Source: JANQMX01 sp965247175
GTDB lineage: Bacteria > Pseudomonadota > Alphaproteobacteria > Kiloniellales > DSM-21159
DNA: 64,000 nt
Direction of reading: 5' to 3'
Assembly (NCBI GenBank): GCA_965247175.1
Contig: OZ252006.1
Span: 558,001 to 622,000, forward strand
Shown: piece after piece, positions 24,978 through 32,195 of the stretch
How the letters are laid out: every line of letters begins with the position of its first letter
Numbering within the stretch: position 1 is the first letter of the stretch
The notes under the pieces: generated by a model
Told to the model about the DNA's origin: nothing
Seen by the model: only the letters and a program-made list of their open reading frames with translations
Database searches by the model: none
Position numbers and translations under genes: made by a program

Positions 24978-25139
24978 CTAGAGCGTTGCCACAAGGCTAT
25001 GAATCAGGCTCCCGAGAGCGACATAGCCAATCGAAACGGTAACAATCAACGCGGCAACAGCGGAATAACCCCTTAACCGCGCAAAAGATACGCCCACATC
25101 GTCACGCGATGTCGAGCGCGTAATTTCCATTAGCGACAT
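24978..25139 (-). CDS. Small single-helix membrane protein, unknown function
   Basis: 53 residues. A polar N-terminus (MSLMEITRSTSRDDVGVSFARLRGY) is followed by one hydrophobic helix (SAVAALIVTVSIGYVALGSLIHSLV) to the end. No family is recognised. The gene is supported by signals rather than homology: a sigma-70-like promoter at 25192-25220, GGGGGT 7 bases before the ATG at 25139, and a textbook terminator at 24888-24919 after its stop. An earlier in-frame ATG at 25160 lies upstream of that ribosome site and is rejected. It sits between prsR and the tyrosine autokinase operon, on the strand of the latter but transcribed separately. It could be a small regulator or subunit of the export or kinase complex; this is a guess from position only. 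Confidence 0.7.
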   Translation of the reverse strand: MSLMEITRSTSRDDVGVSFARLRGYSAVAALIVTVSIGYVALGSLIHSLVATL

Positions 25140-25191
25140 GGATAGACCCCCAATTTTCAAACCCTAACGCGTGCTCCCCTTGCAACTCCAT

Positions 25192-25220
25192 TTTATAGAC
25201 GAATGGAGTGAAAAAGGCAA
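25192..25220 (-). promoter_or_regulatory. Sigma-70-like promoter of the small membrane-protein gene
   Basis: On the minus strand TTGCCT, a 17-base spacer and TATAAA. The -10 element lies 53 bases upstream of the ATG at 25139, giving a leader of about 45 bases that holds the GGGGGT ribosome site. Confidence 0.6.
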
Positions 25221-25419
25221 GCAATTCGGAATGCGGACACTGCCGCCAACCTGGCGTTGCACCCCATGCGCGGAGCCCCAAGAGTGACCCCCCTCGATTA
25301 CCGCGCACGACTATTCTGTAGCCTTGAAGACCCTGAAGGTAAAGCCCCTATTGGCCTGAAAGTGGGCCTAATGCCTTCAAACGATTGCCTTTTGAAGGGG
25401 CGGACGTCTTGCTAGCCGC

Positions 25420-26412
25420 CTAGCGGGCTGCCTCGCCTTCTCCGTAGCGTCCATAGGAGTAGCCGTAGTACTTCGAGGTATGGCCGCCGATGAGCTCGCG
25501 GGTCTTGTTGAGGACCAGGCGGATGGGGCAGGCATCCCCAAGTATCGACATCGCCTCTTCGATTGCCTCGCGCCGGGTGCGCTCAGCCTCGACGACGAAA
25601 ACGATTTGCCCTGCGAAGTCGACCATAACCGTCGCCTCCGTGCTGGCCAGCACCGGCGGGGAATCGAAGATGATCACACGGTCCGCGTAGCGTTCGGAGA
25701 TCTCCCCGGCCACGGCCTGCATACGTTTGCTGGCCAGAAGCTCCATCGACATGTCGTGTGGGCGGCCGGGCCCGATGATCGAGAGCTTCGGCACGTTGGT
25801 CCGCATAATCACGTCGCCGACGTCGGTCTGCGGGTTCTCCAGCAGATCGATCAGCCCCGTCTTCGCCGTGATGCCCAGCGTCTTGAGAATCGAGGGCTTG
25901 GCGAGATCGGCATCCACCAGAAGCACGTGAAGATCGCGCTCGACAGCCAAGCTCATGGCGAGATTGATCGCCGTGAAGGTCTTTCCTTCGGCTGGCCATG
26001 CGCTGGTGACCACAACGACGTTCGCGTAGTCGGATTCGCTGGTGCGTGCCTCGGACAGCACGGCGCGCTTCACCAAACGCGTTTCGTCACCCAGGCGACT
26101 GTTCATCGAGTCCGGTGTCAGGAAACCGCGCTCCGCCAGGAGCTCGAGGTCGAGGGTGATGCGCTGAGCCGTTGCGCCTTCGGGTTTCCTCGTGCTCTCG
26201 GCAGCGCTCGCCGGGCGCCGGCGCGGCAGGCTGTCGTCCGGCGGCAGGTCCGCTGCCGGCGAGGGCGGCGGCGCGGCTCTCTCGGTCTGTTCCACCGCAG
26301 GGGGCGGGGCGGCCGTCGTCAAGCGCTGAGCGGCGCGCTCGATGATGGATGCTTTTTCCTGAGCGATGTCTTCGTCCTGGGCGTAAGGCTCTCGAGTCAT
26401 TGCATCTATCAC
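25420..26412 (-). CDS. XrtA-associated tyrosine autokinase (CpsD/EpsG type)
   Basis: 330 residues. The N-terminal 110 residues are a charged, Pro-rich linker. The bacterial tyrosine-kinase P-loop domain follows, with a Walker A-like motif SAWPAEGKTFTAINLAMSLA (about 135-154), Walker A-prime LLVDADLAKPS and Walker B RVIIFDSPPVL. A C-terminal tyrosine cluster (KYYGYSYGRYGEG) provides autophosphorylation sites. It pairs with the Wzz-like protein encoded 32 bases upstream to control polymer length and export. The start is a GTG at 26412 with AAGGA 4 bases upstream; the in-frame ATG at 26400 is an alternative without a close ribosome site. It is the last gene of the export/chain-length/kinase operon. 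In other genomes this family is usually followed by the locus ATPase, which here is 24 kb away. Confidence 0.9.
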   Translation of the reverse strand: MIDAMTREPYAQDEDIAQEKASIIERAAQRLTTAAPPPAVEQTERAAPPPSPAADLPPDDSLPRRRPASAAESTRKPEGATAQRITLDLELLAERGFLTPDSMNSRLGDETRLVKRAVLSEARTSESDYANVVVVTSAWPAEGKTFTAINLAMSLAVERDLHVLLVDADLAKPSILKTLGITAKTGLIDLLENPQTDVGDVIMRTNVPKLSIIGPGRPHDMSMELLASKRMQAVAGEISERYADRVIIFDSPPVLASTEATVMVDFAGQIVFVVEAERTRREAIEEAMSILGDACPIRLVLNKTRELIGGHTSKYYGYSYGRYGEGEAAR

Positions 26413-26444
26413 CGGTTCCTTCGGCTAACCCTGAGGCGGCCGAG

Positions 26445-28058
26445 CTACAGATTTAACATGTTGCGGACTTCATCGAGGCCGTTGCGCAGGGCCTCTGTCG
26501 ATTCCGAAGAGCCCAGGTCCAACTCCCCGCCCAAGGTCATGAAGCCGGCATAAACTGCCAACAGTAGGATGCCGGCGAACACAAATCCGAGGGACGATAC
26601 GCCGCGGCTGACCAGATTGGGCCGCTCTCCAATCATCGAAAACGAGCCGATCACCGGAGCATCGAAGTCGCGTCTCAGATGCGTGATGCTGCCATAGGTC
26701 GTTTTCAGCATGGCGATGAGGCAGGCAATCCCGATACCGGCGCCAAGGCCTCCGACGAGGACGCCGGAATAGAAGATCGGGCGGTTTGGTCCGGTGGCTG
26801 CGGTCGGCACCTTCGGCGGCTCGATGATCCGGAAGGTCAGGCGGTCGCCGCTGGTCTCGCGGTCGGCGGAAATGCGCGCCGTCTCGCGCCGCGACAGCAA
26901 GGTTTGATACTTCGATAGAATGATTTCGTAGTCGCGGTTGAGGCGGGTCATTTCTGCTTCAACCTCGGGAACCCGCATGGCGCCTTCCAGGATGCCTTCC
27001 AGCTCCTCTTCCGCCTGTTCGAGCCGCTTGCGCAGGAATTCCACGTCGGACTCCTGGCGGATCGTTTCGAGCTTGAGGCTGTCGTAGAGCGGGTTGGGTA
27101 CGCTCACCTGAGTCGGGATCGTCTCGGTCTGGGCGAAAGAGTCGATGAACTGCTGCTCCTGCAGCGCGCGCTTCTCCTGCAGCGCTTCCAGCCTGCGTTG
27201 CGCCGCCTTCACGTCGGGGTGCTTATCGGTAAAGAGGCTGAGCAGTTCCCTGATCTGTGCTTCGACCGCGGCAATCTGAATATCGACATCGGACGGAGGT
27301 CCGGCGCCGAACTCTTCATCGACCACCGTTTCGGTCGGCAGCGCTTCAAGCTCGCGTTGCAGGATCTCAAGACGCGTCAGGGCGCCATCGAGGGCTTCGC
27401 GGGTCATCTTGACCGCTTCCTCGGCCTGCGCCCGGCGTCCCTCATAGCCGCGTTCGCCCGGCAAGAGTCCGATGTTGCGCTGCTTGAAGCGCGCCATGCG
27501 CTCTTCCGCAGCCTCCAACTGGGTTTCGTAATCGCGAATCTGGTCTTCGAGAAAGCGCTGCGCGCTGCTCATGTCGTTGCGCTTTTCGCCCAGATTGTTC
27601 TCGACGAAGATGGTCGTCAGCGCTTGAACCACGTTCTTGGCGAGAACCGGGTCGTGGTCCTCGAAGCTGACCAAAAAGAGATTGCTCCGGTCCGCTTCGA
27701 TGTTGGTCCGGTCCCGGATACTCTCGATCAGCGCGTCCATCTCCGTCTCGGTGGTGGCCGAAACGTCGAGATCGGTCATGCGGGCCACTTCTTCCAGGTT
27801 TGGCCGGGACAGAAGCGTCCGTCGCATCACCTCGACCTCGCGCTCGAGGTCGGCTTCGACCGCCAGGCCGCTGAGCAGAGGCTGCAGGATGTTCGCAGTG
27901 TCTACGTAGATGCGGGAGCTTGCCTTGTACTGGTCGGGCATCATCGACACGAAGGACCAACCGGCAACGCTGACGATGCTGCAGGTGATCAAGGCAAACC
28001 AACGCCGACGCCACAAGGCGTTGACGTAGAAGAGTATTTGCTCAAATACCTCGTCCAA
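26445..28058 (-). CDS. XrtA-system polysaccharide chain-length determinant (Wzz type)
   Basis: 537 residues. A cytoplasmic N-terminus (FEQILFYVNALWRRRW) leads into TM1 (FALITCSIVSVAGWSFVSM). The Wzz domain has YKASSRIYVDT. A long periplasmic coiled-coil region covers about residues 150-400, with heptads such as QLEAAEERMARFKQRN and LEALQEKRALQEQQ. TM2 (about 425-445) follows, and a third hydrophobic segment near the C-terminus (GVSSLGFVFAGILLLAVYAGFM). It controls polymer length in the inner membrane. The start is a TTG at 28058 with GGAGGGG 6-7 bases upstream, and no ATG lies nearby. The extra C-terminal helix is usual in the PEP-CTERM branch of the family. The autokinase follows after 32 bases; the export lipoprotein precedes it by 124 bases. 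Confidence 0.92.
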   Translation of the reverse strand: MDEVFEQILFYVNALWRRRWFALITCSIVSVAGWSFVSMMPDQYKASSRIYVDTANILQPLLSGLAVEADLEREVEVMRRTLLSRPNLEEVARMTDLDVSATTETEMDALIESIRDRTNIEADRSNLFLVSFEDHDPVLAKNVVQALTTIFVENNLGEKRNDMSSAQRFLEDQIRDYETQLEAAEERMARFKQRNIGLLPGERGYEGRRAQAEEAVKMTREALDGALTRLEILQRELEALPTETVVDEEFGAGPPSDVDIQIAAVEAQIRELLSLFTDKHPDVKAAQRRLEALQEKRALQEQQFIDSFAQTETIPTQVSVPNPLYDSLKLETIRQESDVEFLRKRLEQAEEELEGILEGAMRVPEVEAEMTRLNRDYEIILSKYQTLLSRRETARISADRETSGDRLTFRIIEPPKVPTAATGPNRPIFYSGVLVGGLGAGIGIACLIAMLKTTYGSITHLRRDFDAPVIGSFSMIGERPNLVSRGVSSLGFVFAGILLLAVYAGFMTLGGELDLGSSESTEALRNGLDEVRNMLNL

Positions 28059-28182
28059 GACGAACCCCTCCGACCTTGCTAAGCGACATGACCGGCCGAT
28101 TGCCGGGCGTCATACCGCCAGACTACAGCGACGGATGAAGCGAGTGTGACGAGAGTGGTATCCGCTCGTTGGCTAACAATCG

Positions 28183-28830
28183 CTAAAGAAAGCTCTCCGG
28201 AATGATGATCACATCACCCGGTAGCAAAGCCACGTTGGCGTTAACATCCCCGTCTCTCATGAGCCGATCCAATCTCAGCCCATACTCCGTCTGCTGCCCC
28301 TCAACCACGCGCACAAGCGTTGCGCTATCCCCATCCGCGAACTCGGTCAAGCCGCCCACCGCAATCATAACATCGAGCAGGGTCATCTCCGCCCGATAAG
28401 GAATGGACTGCGGGTTTGCGGCTTCGCCCAGAACCCGGACTTGCTGATCGAACTGACCAACAAAAGATGACATAATTACGGTCACGAAGGGATCTTGGAT
28501 AAAGACCCCCAACTCCTGTTCCACATCGTCGGCAAGCTCGCTTGGAGTCTTGCCCGCTGCTTCAAGGTCTTCAATAAGCGGGACCGATATACGCCCATCG
28601 GGACGGACGCTGACAGTGGTGGAAAGCTCCGGATTGCGCCAAACGAAAAGCTGGAGGCTATCGCCTGGTCCGATCCGGTAAAGCGGTGCATCGATACCCG
28701 GGCCGGTTTCGCCGATCTGAGCCGGCGGTAACGTCTCCTTGTCGCTGCAGGCCGCAAGACCGACCGCAATCGCGACGATGCATCCGATGTGGCGGCCGCT
28801 TCGAACCACCTTTGTCATACTCACCAACAT
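28183..28830 (-). CDS. XrtA-system polysaccharide export lipoprotein (Wza-like)
   Basis: 215 residues. The signal peptide ends in the lipobox VGLAAC. The Poly_export domain follows (YRIGPGDSLQLFVWRNPELSTTVSVRPDGRISVP), then one SLBB-like domain (VRVLGEAANPQSIPYRAEMTLLDVMIAVGGLTEFAD) and LLPGDVIIIPESFL at the end. It is shorter than Wza and lacks the C-terminal outer-membrane helix, as is normal for the PEP-CTERM branch. It would form the periplasmic part of the export channel. The ATG at 28830 is chosen because GGGA lies 7 bases upstream; the in-frame TTG at 28836 and ATG at 28818 are alternatives. It is the first gene of the operon and is divergent from the second acyltransferase. Confidence 0.92.
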   Translation of the reverse strand: MLVSMTKVVRSGRHIGCIVAIAVGLAACSDKETLPPAQIGETGPGIDAPLYRIGPGDSLQLFVWRNPELSTTVSVRPDGRISVPLIEDLEAAGKTPSELADDVEQELGVFIQDPFVTVIMSSFVGQFDQQVRVLGEAANPQSIPYRAEMTLLDVMIAVGGLTEFADGDSATLVRVVEGQQTEYGLRLDRLMRDGDVNANVALLPGDVIIIPESFL

Positions 28831-28885
28831 GCTCAAGTCCCACGCTCGCTTTTGCTGTGCACGCTATCCCTAAGCACCAGATTTT

Positions 28886-28899
28886 CGGTTAATGAACCG
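28886..28899. promoter_or_regulatory. Inverted repeat in the divergent export/acyltransferase promoter region
   Basis: CGGTT-AATG-AACCG, 5-base arms, lies in the 193-base gap between the export gene (minus) and acyltransferase copy 2 (plus). It could be an operator for either. No -24/-12 site or TGTAAAG dyad was found here. Confidence 0.25.
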
Positions 28900-29023
28900 T
28901 AACTTATACGATTCCATCCCAATCAACAATCCATTTAGCGGGGCTTTGCCCACGTTAAGCCTTCCGAAAGCCGTAAAGGCGATGATCGAGACGGGATGAG
29001 GGTCAAGAAGGGGGAGTGTGTCA

Positions 29024-29845
29024 ATGGCAATAGCGACGGGATGCGATGGGGGCCAAGGTCGCCATCCCCGCACATATCCGGATAAACACAACGACCGCTC
29101 GAGGGCAGCTGCCCTAGAGAACTTTCGTTCGCTTTTCGAGGTCGCCGAGGCCCGCACGCCGGCCCAATTGGAAGCGGCCTATCGCTTGCGCTACCAAGTT
29201 TACTGCATCGAGAACCCCTTCGAGCCGAAGGAAAACAACCCCGGCAAGCGGGAAACGGACCGCTTCGACTGGCATTCTGTGCACAGTGTGCTGGTGCACA
29301 AGGCAAGTCAGGACGTGATTGGGACCTTGCGCTTGGTGCTGCCGGTGGGCGGAACCTTGCCGATTCAGGAGCTGCAGCCCAGTCCGCTCGATTTCTACGA
29401 GGGGCATTTACCCCTCGAAACCACCGCCGAGGTCTCCCGTTTCGCCGTGTCGAAGGACTTTCGCCGGCGGCAAGGGGAGGAGCGTTACCCTGACGTAAGT
29501 TGGCAGGGGCCGGATGGCCGCCAGGGCCCGCCTCCGATGCGGCGCCTTATGCCTTTTCTCTCCGTCGGGCTGTTGCAGGGGGCTCTCAAGCTCAGCCTTC
29601 GACATGGCGTGACCCATATGTGCGCCATCATCGACCCCTCGCTGCTCCGTCTGCTGGGGCGTTTTGGCCTGCATTTCCAAGCGATCGGAGAGCCCGTGAA
29701 CTACCACGGCGTACGACAGCCCTGCATTGCCGAGCTTGATGCGCTCCTGCGTTCGGCTGCGGAGGAGCAACCCGACATTTGGGCTTTGGGAACCGAAGAC
29801 GGAAAGCTGCTCGAAGGTCTCCAGACAGGGCGGCTGAGTGCCTGA
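29024..29845 (+). CDS. PEP-CTERM/exosortase-associated N-acyltransferase, copy 2
   Basis: 273 residues, the same family as the protein encoded at 8518-9327. Shared blocks are LEAAYRLRYQVYCIENPFE (about residues 48-66), DVIGTLRLVLPVGG, TAEVSRFAVSKDFRRR and NYHGVRQPCIAELDALL. It differs by an insert after the FRRR block (QGEERYPDVSWQGPDG) and by the absence of operon partners. That suggests a distinct acyl donor or acceptor. AGAAGGGGGAG ends 7 bases before the ATG at 29024; the GTG at 29018 is too close to that site. It is divergent from the polysaccharide-export operon and convergent with the RND/LolA-like/outer-membrane operon, whose last gene ends 43 bases away. Confidence 0.9.
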   Translation: MAIATGCDGGQGRHPRTYPDKHNDRSRAAALENFRSLFEVAEARTPAQLEAAYRLRYQVYCIENPFEPKENNPGKRETDRFDWHSVHSVLVHKASQDVIGTLRLVLPVGGTLPIQELQPSPLDFYEGHLPLETTAEVSRFAVSKDFRRRQGEERYPDVSWQGPDGRQGPPPMRRLMPFLSVGLLQGALKLSLRHGVTHMCAIIDPSLLRLLGRFGLHFQAIGEPVNYHGVRQPCIAELDALLRSAAEEQPDIWALGTEDGKLLEGLQTGRLSA

Positions 29846-29887
29846 AGCGCTGCTTAGTCCGCTCTTCGCACGGCGGCCAACGCTCCG

Positions 29888-31318
29888 CTAAAGCGTGAGC
29901 GCAACACCCAGGACAAGCCGGGACTCTCCGTCAAACTGCCCGAATAGGCCGCGGGACCCCCCATAGAACACATCGGCGCCACCCCACACCGTGACGCTGT
30001 CGGTGAAGTCGTACTGCACCTTTGGGCGCACCAGTCCGTCGCCGATGTTGAGGCCCTGAAGCCACTGCAGCTCCAATGCGAGCCGGTCATTCAACAGGGA
30101 TCTGCGGGCGAGAAGCGTGATCGTCGTTTCCGCGCGATCACGTGTGACCCCACTGGTATTGTCGACGATGATGTCCTGGAACAGCTGACCGCTGATCAGC
30201 GTATCCTGGAGGCCATACCAATCGAGGCCGAGCACATAGTTGAAGTTCGGTGACTCCTCGATGCCGTCGTCGTCGTTCGGATCGTCGGTGATGAAATATC
30301 GGTTCGTCGACAGCGCCGCCTCGCCACGGACAACGAAGTCGCCGAAGGCATTGCTGAAGGTGCCGCCGATCAGGTGGGTCCGCCTGAACTCGGGCTCGAT
30401 CACCACCGTCGGGAAGGAGTTGCGGTTCTGAAACGGGATTTCCGTGTCGTCGTAGGCATAGAGGTAGTTGAAGCTCAGATCCCAGCCATCGACAAAGGCG
30501 GAGAGACGTAAGCCGATATCCGAATCCAAAATGGGGTTGTCCGGGCGATCGGGATCGTCGAGCACGAAGCTGGTGCCGGGCACGGCGACAGGAACGAAGC
30601 TAGGGGACGTAAAGGCATAGGCGGCATCCGGCTCGGGAATGTCGTTGTAGGTCGTGTCGGGGATCCACACGAGTTCCGCCAGCACGTCTCCAAGCGGGAC
30701 CTCCGCCTTCAACGTCCATAGGGGGATCCGGGAATCCTCGAAGTCGTCGAGGATGAACTCTCGGAAGTCCTGCGGGTTGACCACGTCCAGCACCTTCAAG
30801 CCGTCGGACTGCCCCCAGACGGTTTGCTGCTTACCGACAATGAAGTAGGCGAAATCAGTGGGGACCTCGACGAAGAACTCACGCAGCTCCGCTTCGCTGT
30901 TGCTGTTGAAGCGCAGGCGCCGGCTTTCCGGGCTGGTGGTGTCCTGTGAGGGGGAGCCGGGCTCCAACTCGTCGAAGGCGTCGAAGCGAAAGCGCCCTTT
31001 CGCGGTGAAGCGGATGCCCTCGTCGAAGGCGACCTCGATGCCGGGCAGCAGCTCGGTTTCGAGCTTCTGGGCGTCCAGGTTGTCGGTCTCCAGCGCCCCT
31101 TCGGTCGTGGCCCGCAGCATGTAGACGATCTCGACCTCGTCTTCCTCGGTCTCGTCCGTGCTGGCGGTTTGTACCGACTGGGCGTGGGCGAGGGACAAGG
31201 GCAAGAAAAACAGGCCGCAGATCAGCGTCAGCCACTGGGCATGGTGCAACGCGTAACGGCCCGCCCAACGAGACGATTCGGACTTCCTACGCTGACGTCC
31301 CCTACAGAACAGATTCAC
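29888..31318 (-). CDS. Outer-membrane beta-barrel protein of an RND/LolA-like export operon
   Basis: 476 residues. A long basic N-terminus is followed by a signal peptide (WLTLICGLFFLPLSLAHA-Q, about residues 29-47). The rest is beta-strand-rich with alternating hydrophobic residues and ends in SRLVLGVALTL, as expected of a barrel. Blocks such as YFIVGKQQTVWGQSDGLKVLDVVNPQDFREF resemble the DUF1302 proteins that accompany RND proteins and LolA-like lipoproteins. It is probably the outer-membrane end of a lipid or hydrophobic-compound export route. The start is a GTG at 31318 with GGGG about 7 bases upstream. It is the last of three genes after the RND and LolA-like genes, with a 49-base gap. 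Confidence 0.7.
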   Translation of the reverse strand: MNLFCRGRQRRKSESSRWAGRYALHHAQWLTLICGLFFLPLSLAHAQSVQTASTDETEEDEVEIVYMLRATTEGALETDNLDAQKLETELLPGIEVAFDEGIRFTAKGRFRFDAFDELEPGSPSQDTTSPESRRLRFNSNSEAELREFFVEVPTDFAYFIVGKQQTVWGQSDGLKVLDVVNPQDFREFILDDFEDSRIPLWTLKAEVPLGDVLAELVWIPDTTYNDIPEPDAAYAFTSPSFVPVAVPGTSFVLDDPDRPDNPILDSDIGLRLSAFVDGWDLSFNYLYAYDDTEIPFQNRNSFPTVVIEPEFRRTHLIGGTFSNAFGDFVVRGEAALSTNRYFITDDPNDDDGIEESPNFNYVLGLDWYGLQDTLISGQLFQDIIVDNTSGVTRDRAETTITLLARRSLLNDRLALELQWLQGLNIGDGLVRPKVQYDFTDSVTVWGGADVFYGGSRGLFGQFDGESRLVLGVALTL

Positions 31319-31367
31319 AGACAGCCCCGACGGTCAAGAAACGACCAAAGATCTCAGGTCGCCTTCG

Positions 31368-32195
31368 CTAAAGACCGCGGCGAATCGCGGCCTGACTAAA
31401 GACATCCCGATCCATTTCATCTTTGTAGACAACATCACTGATCCGAAAAACAGTTTTATGGCCCGTCTTATGATTTTCCATCTCAAGCAACTGCGGGGTC
31501 CAAATTCCCGATATTTCGGCGATCTCGCGAACATGAAGGGTTTTGAGACGGTTACCTTGCGTGTCCCAGTATTCCGTCCGTCGGGCAATCCAAATCCCTT
31601 CATCGACGCAGCTTACGGTGCGGCTATAGCCGAGCTCCTGCGCCACGGAGTCGTTCTTGGTCGTCGCCTCCAAAACCAGGCAGGGTAGCCCGTCTGCGGT
31701 ATCGCGCCCGACGCTTTGGAAGTCGTAGTCTCCCAGCGCGATCTTCCCGTCGAGCTTCATGTCGTCATAGGTGAAGTCGGTGCCCATGAAGTAGTCGCCG
31801 CGGTCTGAGCCGGAGATGCGCCGGACCTTGCGCAGGGCCGGCAGGTAGAGCCACTGGTCATCCTCTTCGCCGGCTGCCGCGTAGTCGAAGGTCAGAAAGG
31901 CGGTATCCCGCACGTTGCGTGGCTGCTCGAAGTAGATCGCGATCTTCTTGTCGTCGCCCTCGTAGGTGCGAAACGAACGGGTGGTACGCTCGCGGGTGCT
32001 GCCGCCCGAATCGATCAACTGCATGACCAGCTGGCGAGAAACGTACTGGCCGTCGTCGCGGGCATTGACCCTCTCGGCGACGCTGCGGCCGTCCGGCAGG
32101 GCTTCCGCCCCTACGGAGCCCACATGCCCTGCCGCCGCCACCGCGAGGCAGGGGAGGGAGAAGGCTACAAGGCGGAGGGTTTGACGGAAGAGCAT
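31368..32195 (-). CDS. Outer-membrane lipoprotein-sorting (LolA-like) periplasmic protein
   Basis: 275 residues. A signal peptide (LRLVAFSLPCLAVAAAGHVGSVGA-E) is followed by the LolA-like fold: RSFRTYEGDDKKIAIYFEQPRNVRDTAFLTFDY, DDQWLYLPALRKVRRISGSDRGDYFMGTDFTYDDM, and WIARRTEYWDTQGNRLKTLHV. The D-x-F-M-G-T-D-F-T-Y-D-D-M block is typical of the outer membrane lipoprotein-sorting family found next to RND/MmpL-like proteins. It would carry a lipid across the periplasm. The ATG lies within the last 31 bases of the RND gene, so the two are coupled. Confidence 0.85.
   Translation of the reverse strand: MLFRQTLRLVAFSLPCLAVAAAGHVGSVGAEALPDGRSVAERVNARDDGQYVSRQLVMQLIDSGGSTRERTTRSFRTYEGDDKKIAIYFEQPRNVRDTAFLTFDYAAAGEEDDQWLYLPALRKVRRISGSDRGDYFMGTDFTYDDMKLDGKIALGDYDFQSVGRDTADGLPCLVLEATTKNDSVAQELGYSRTVSCVDEGIWIARRTEYWDTQGNRLKTLHVREIAEISGIWTPQLLEMENHKTGHKTVFRISDVVYKDEMDRDVFSQAAIRRGL

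Noticed and set aside
25215..25300. Sigma-54 site upstream of the small membrane-protein gene
   Set aside because: A TGGCGGCAGTGTCCGC-like match on the minus strand has GG and GC one base too far apart.
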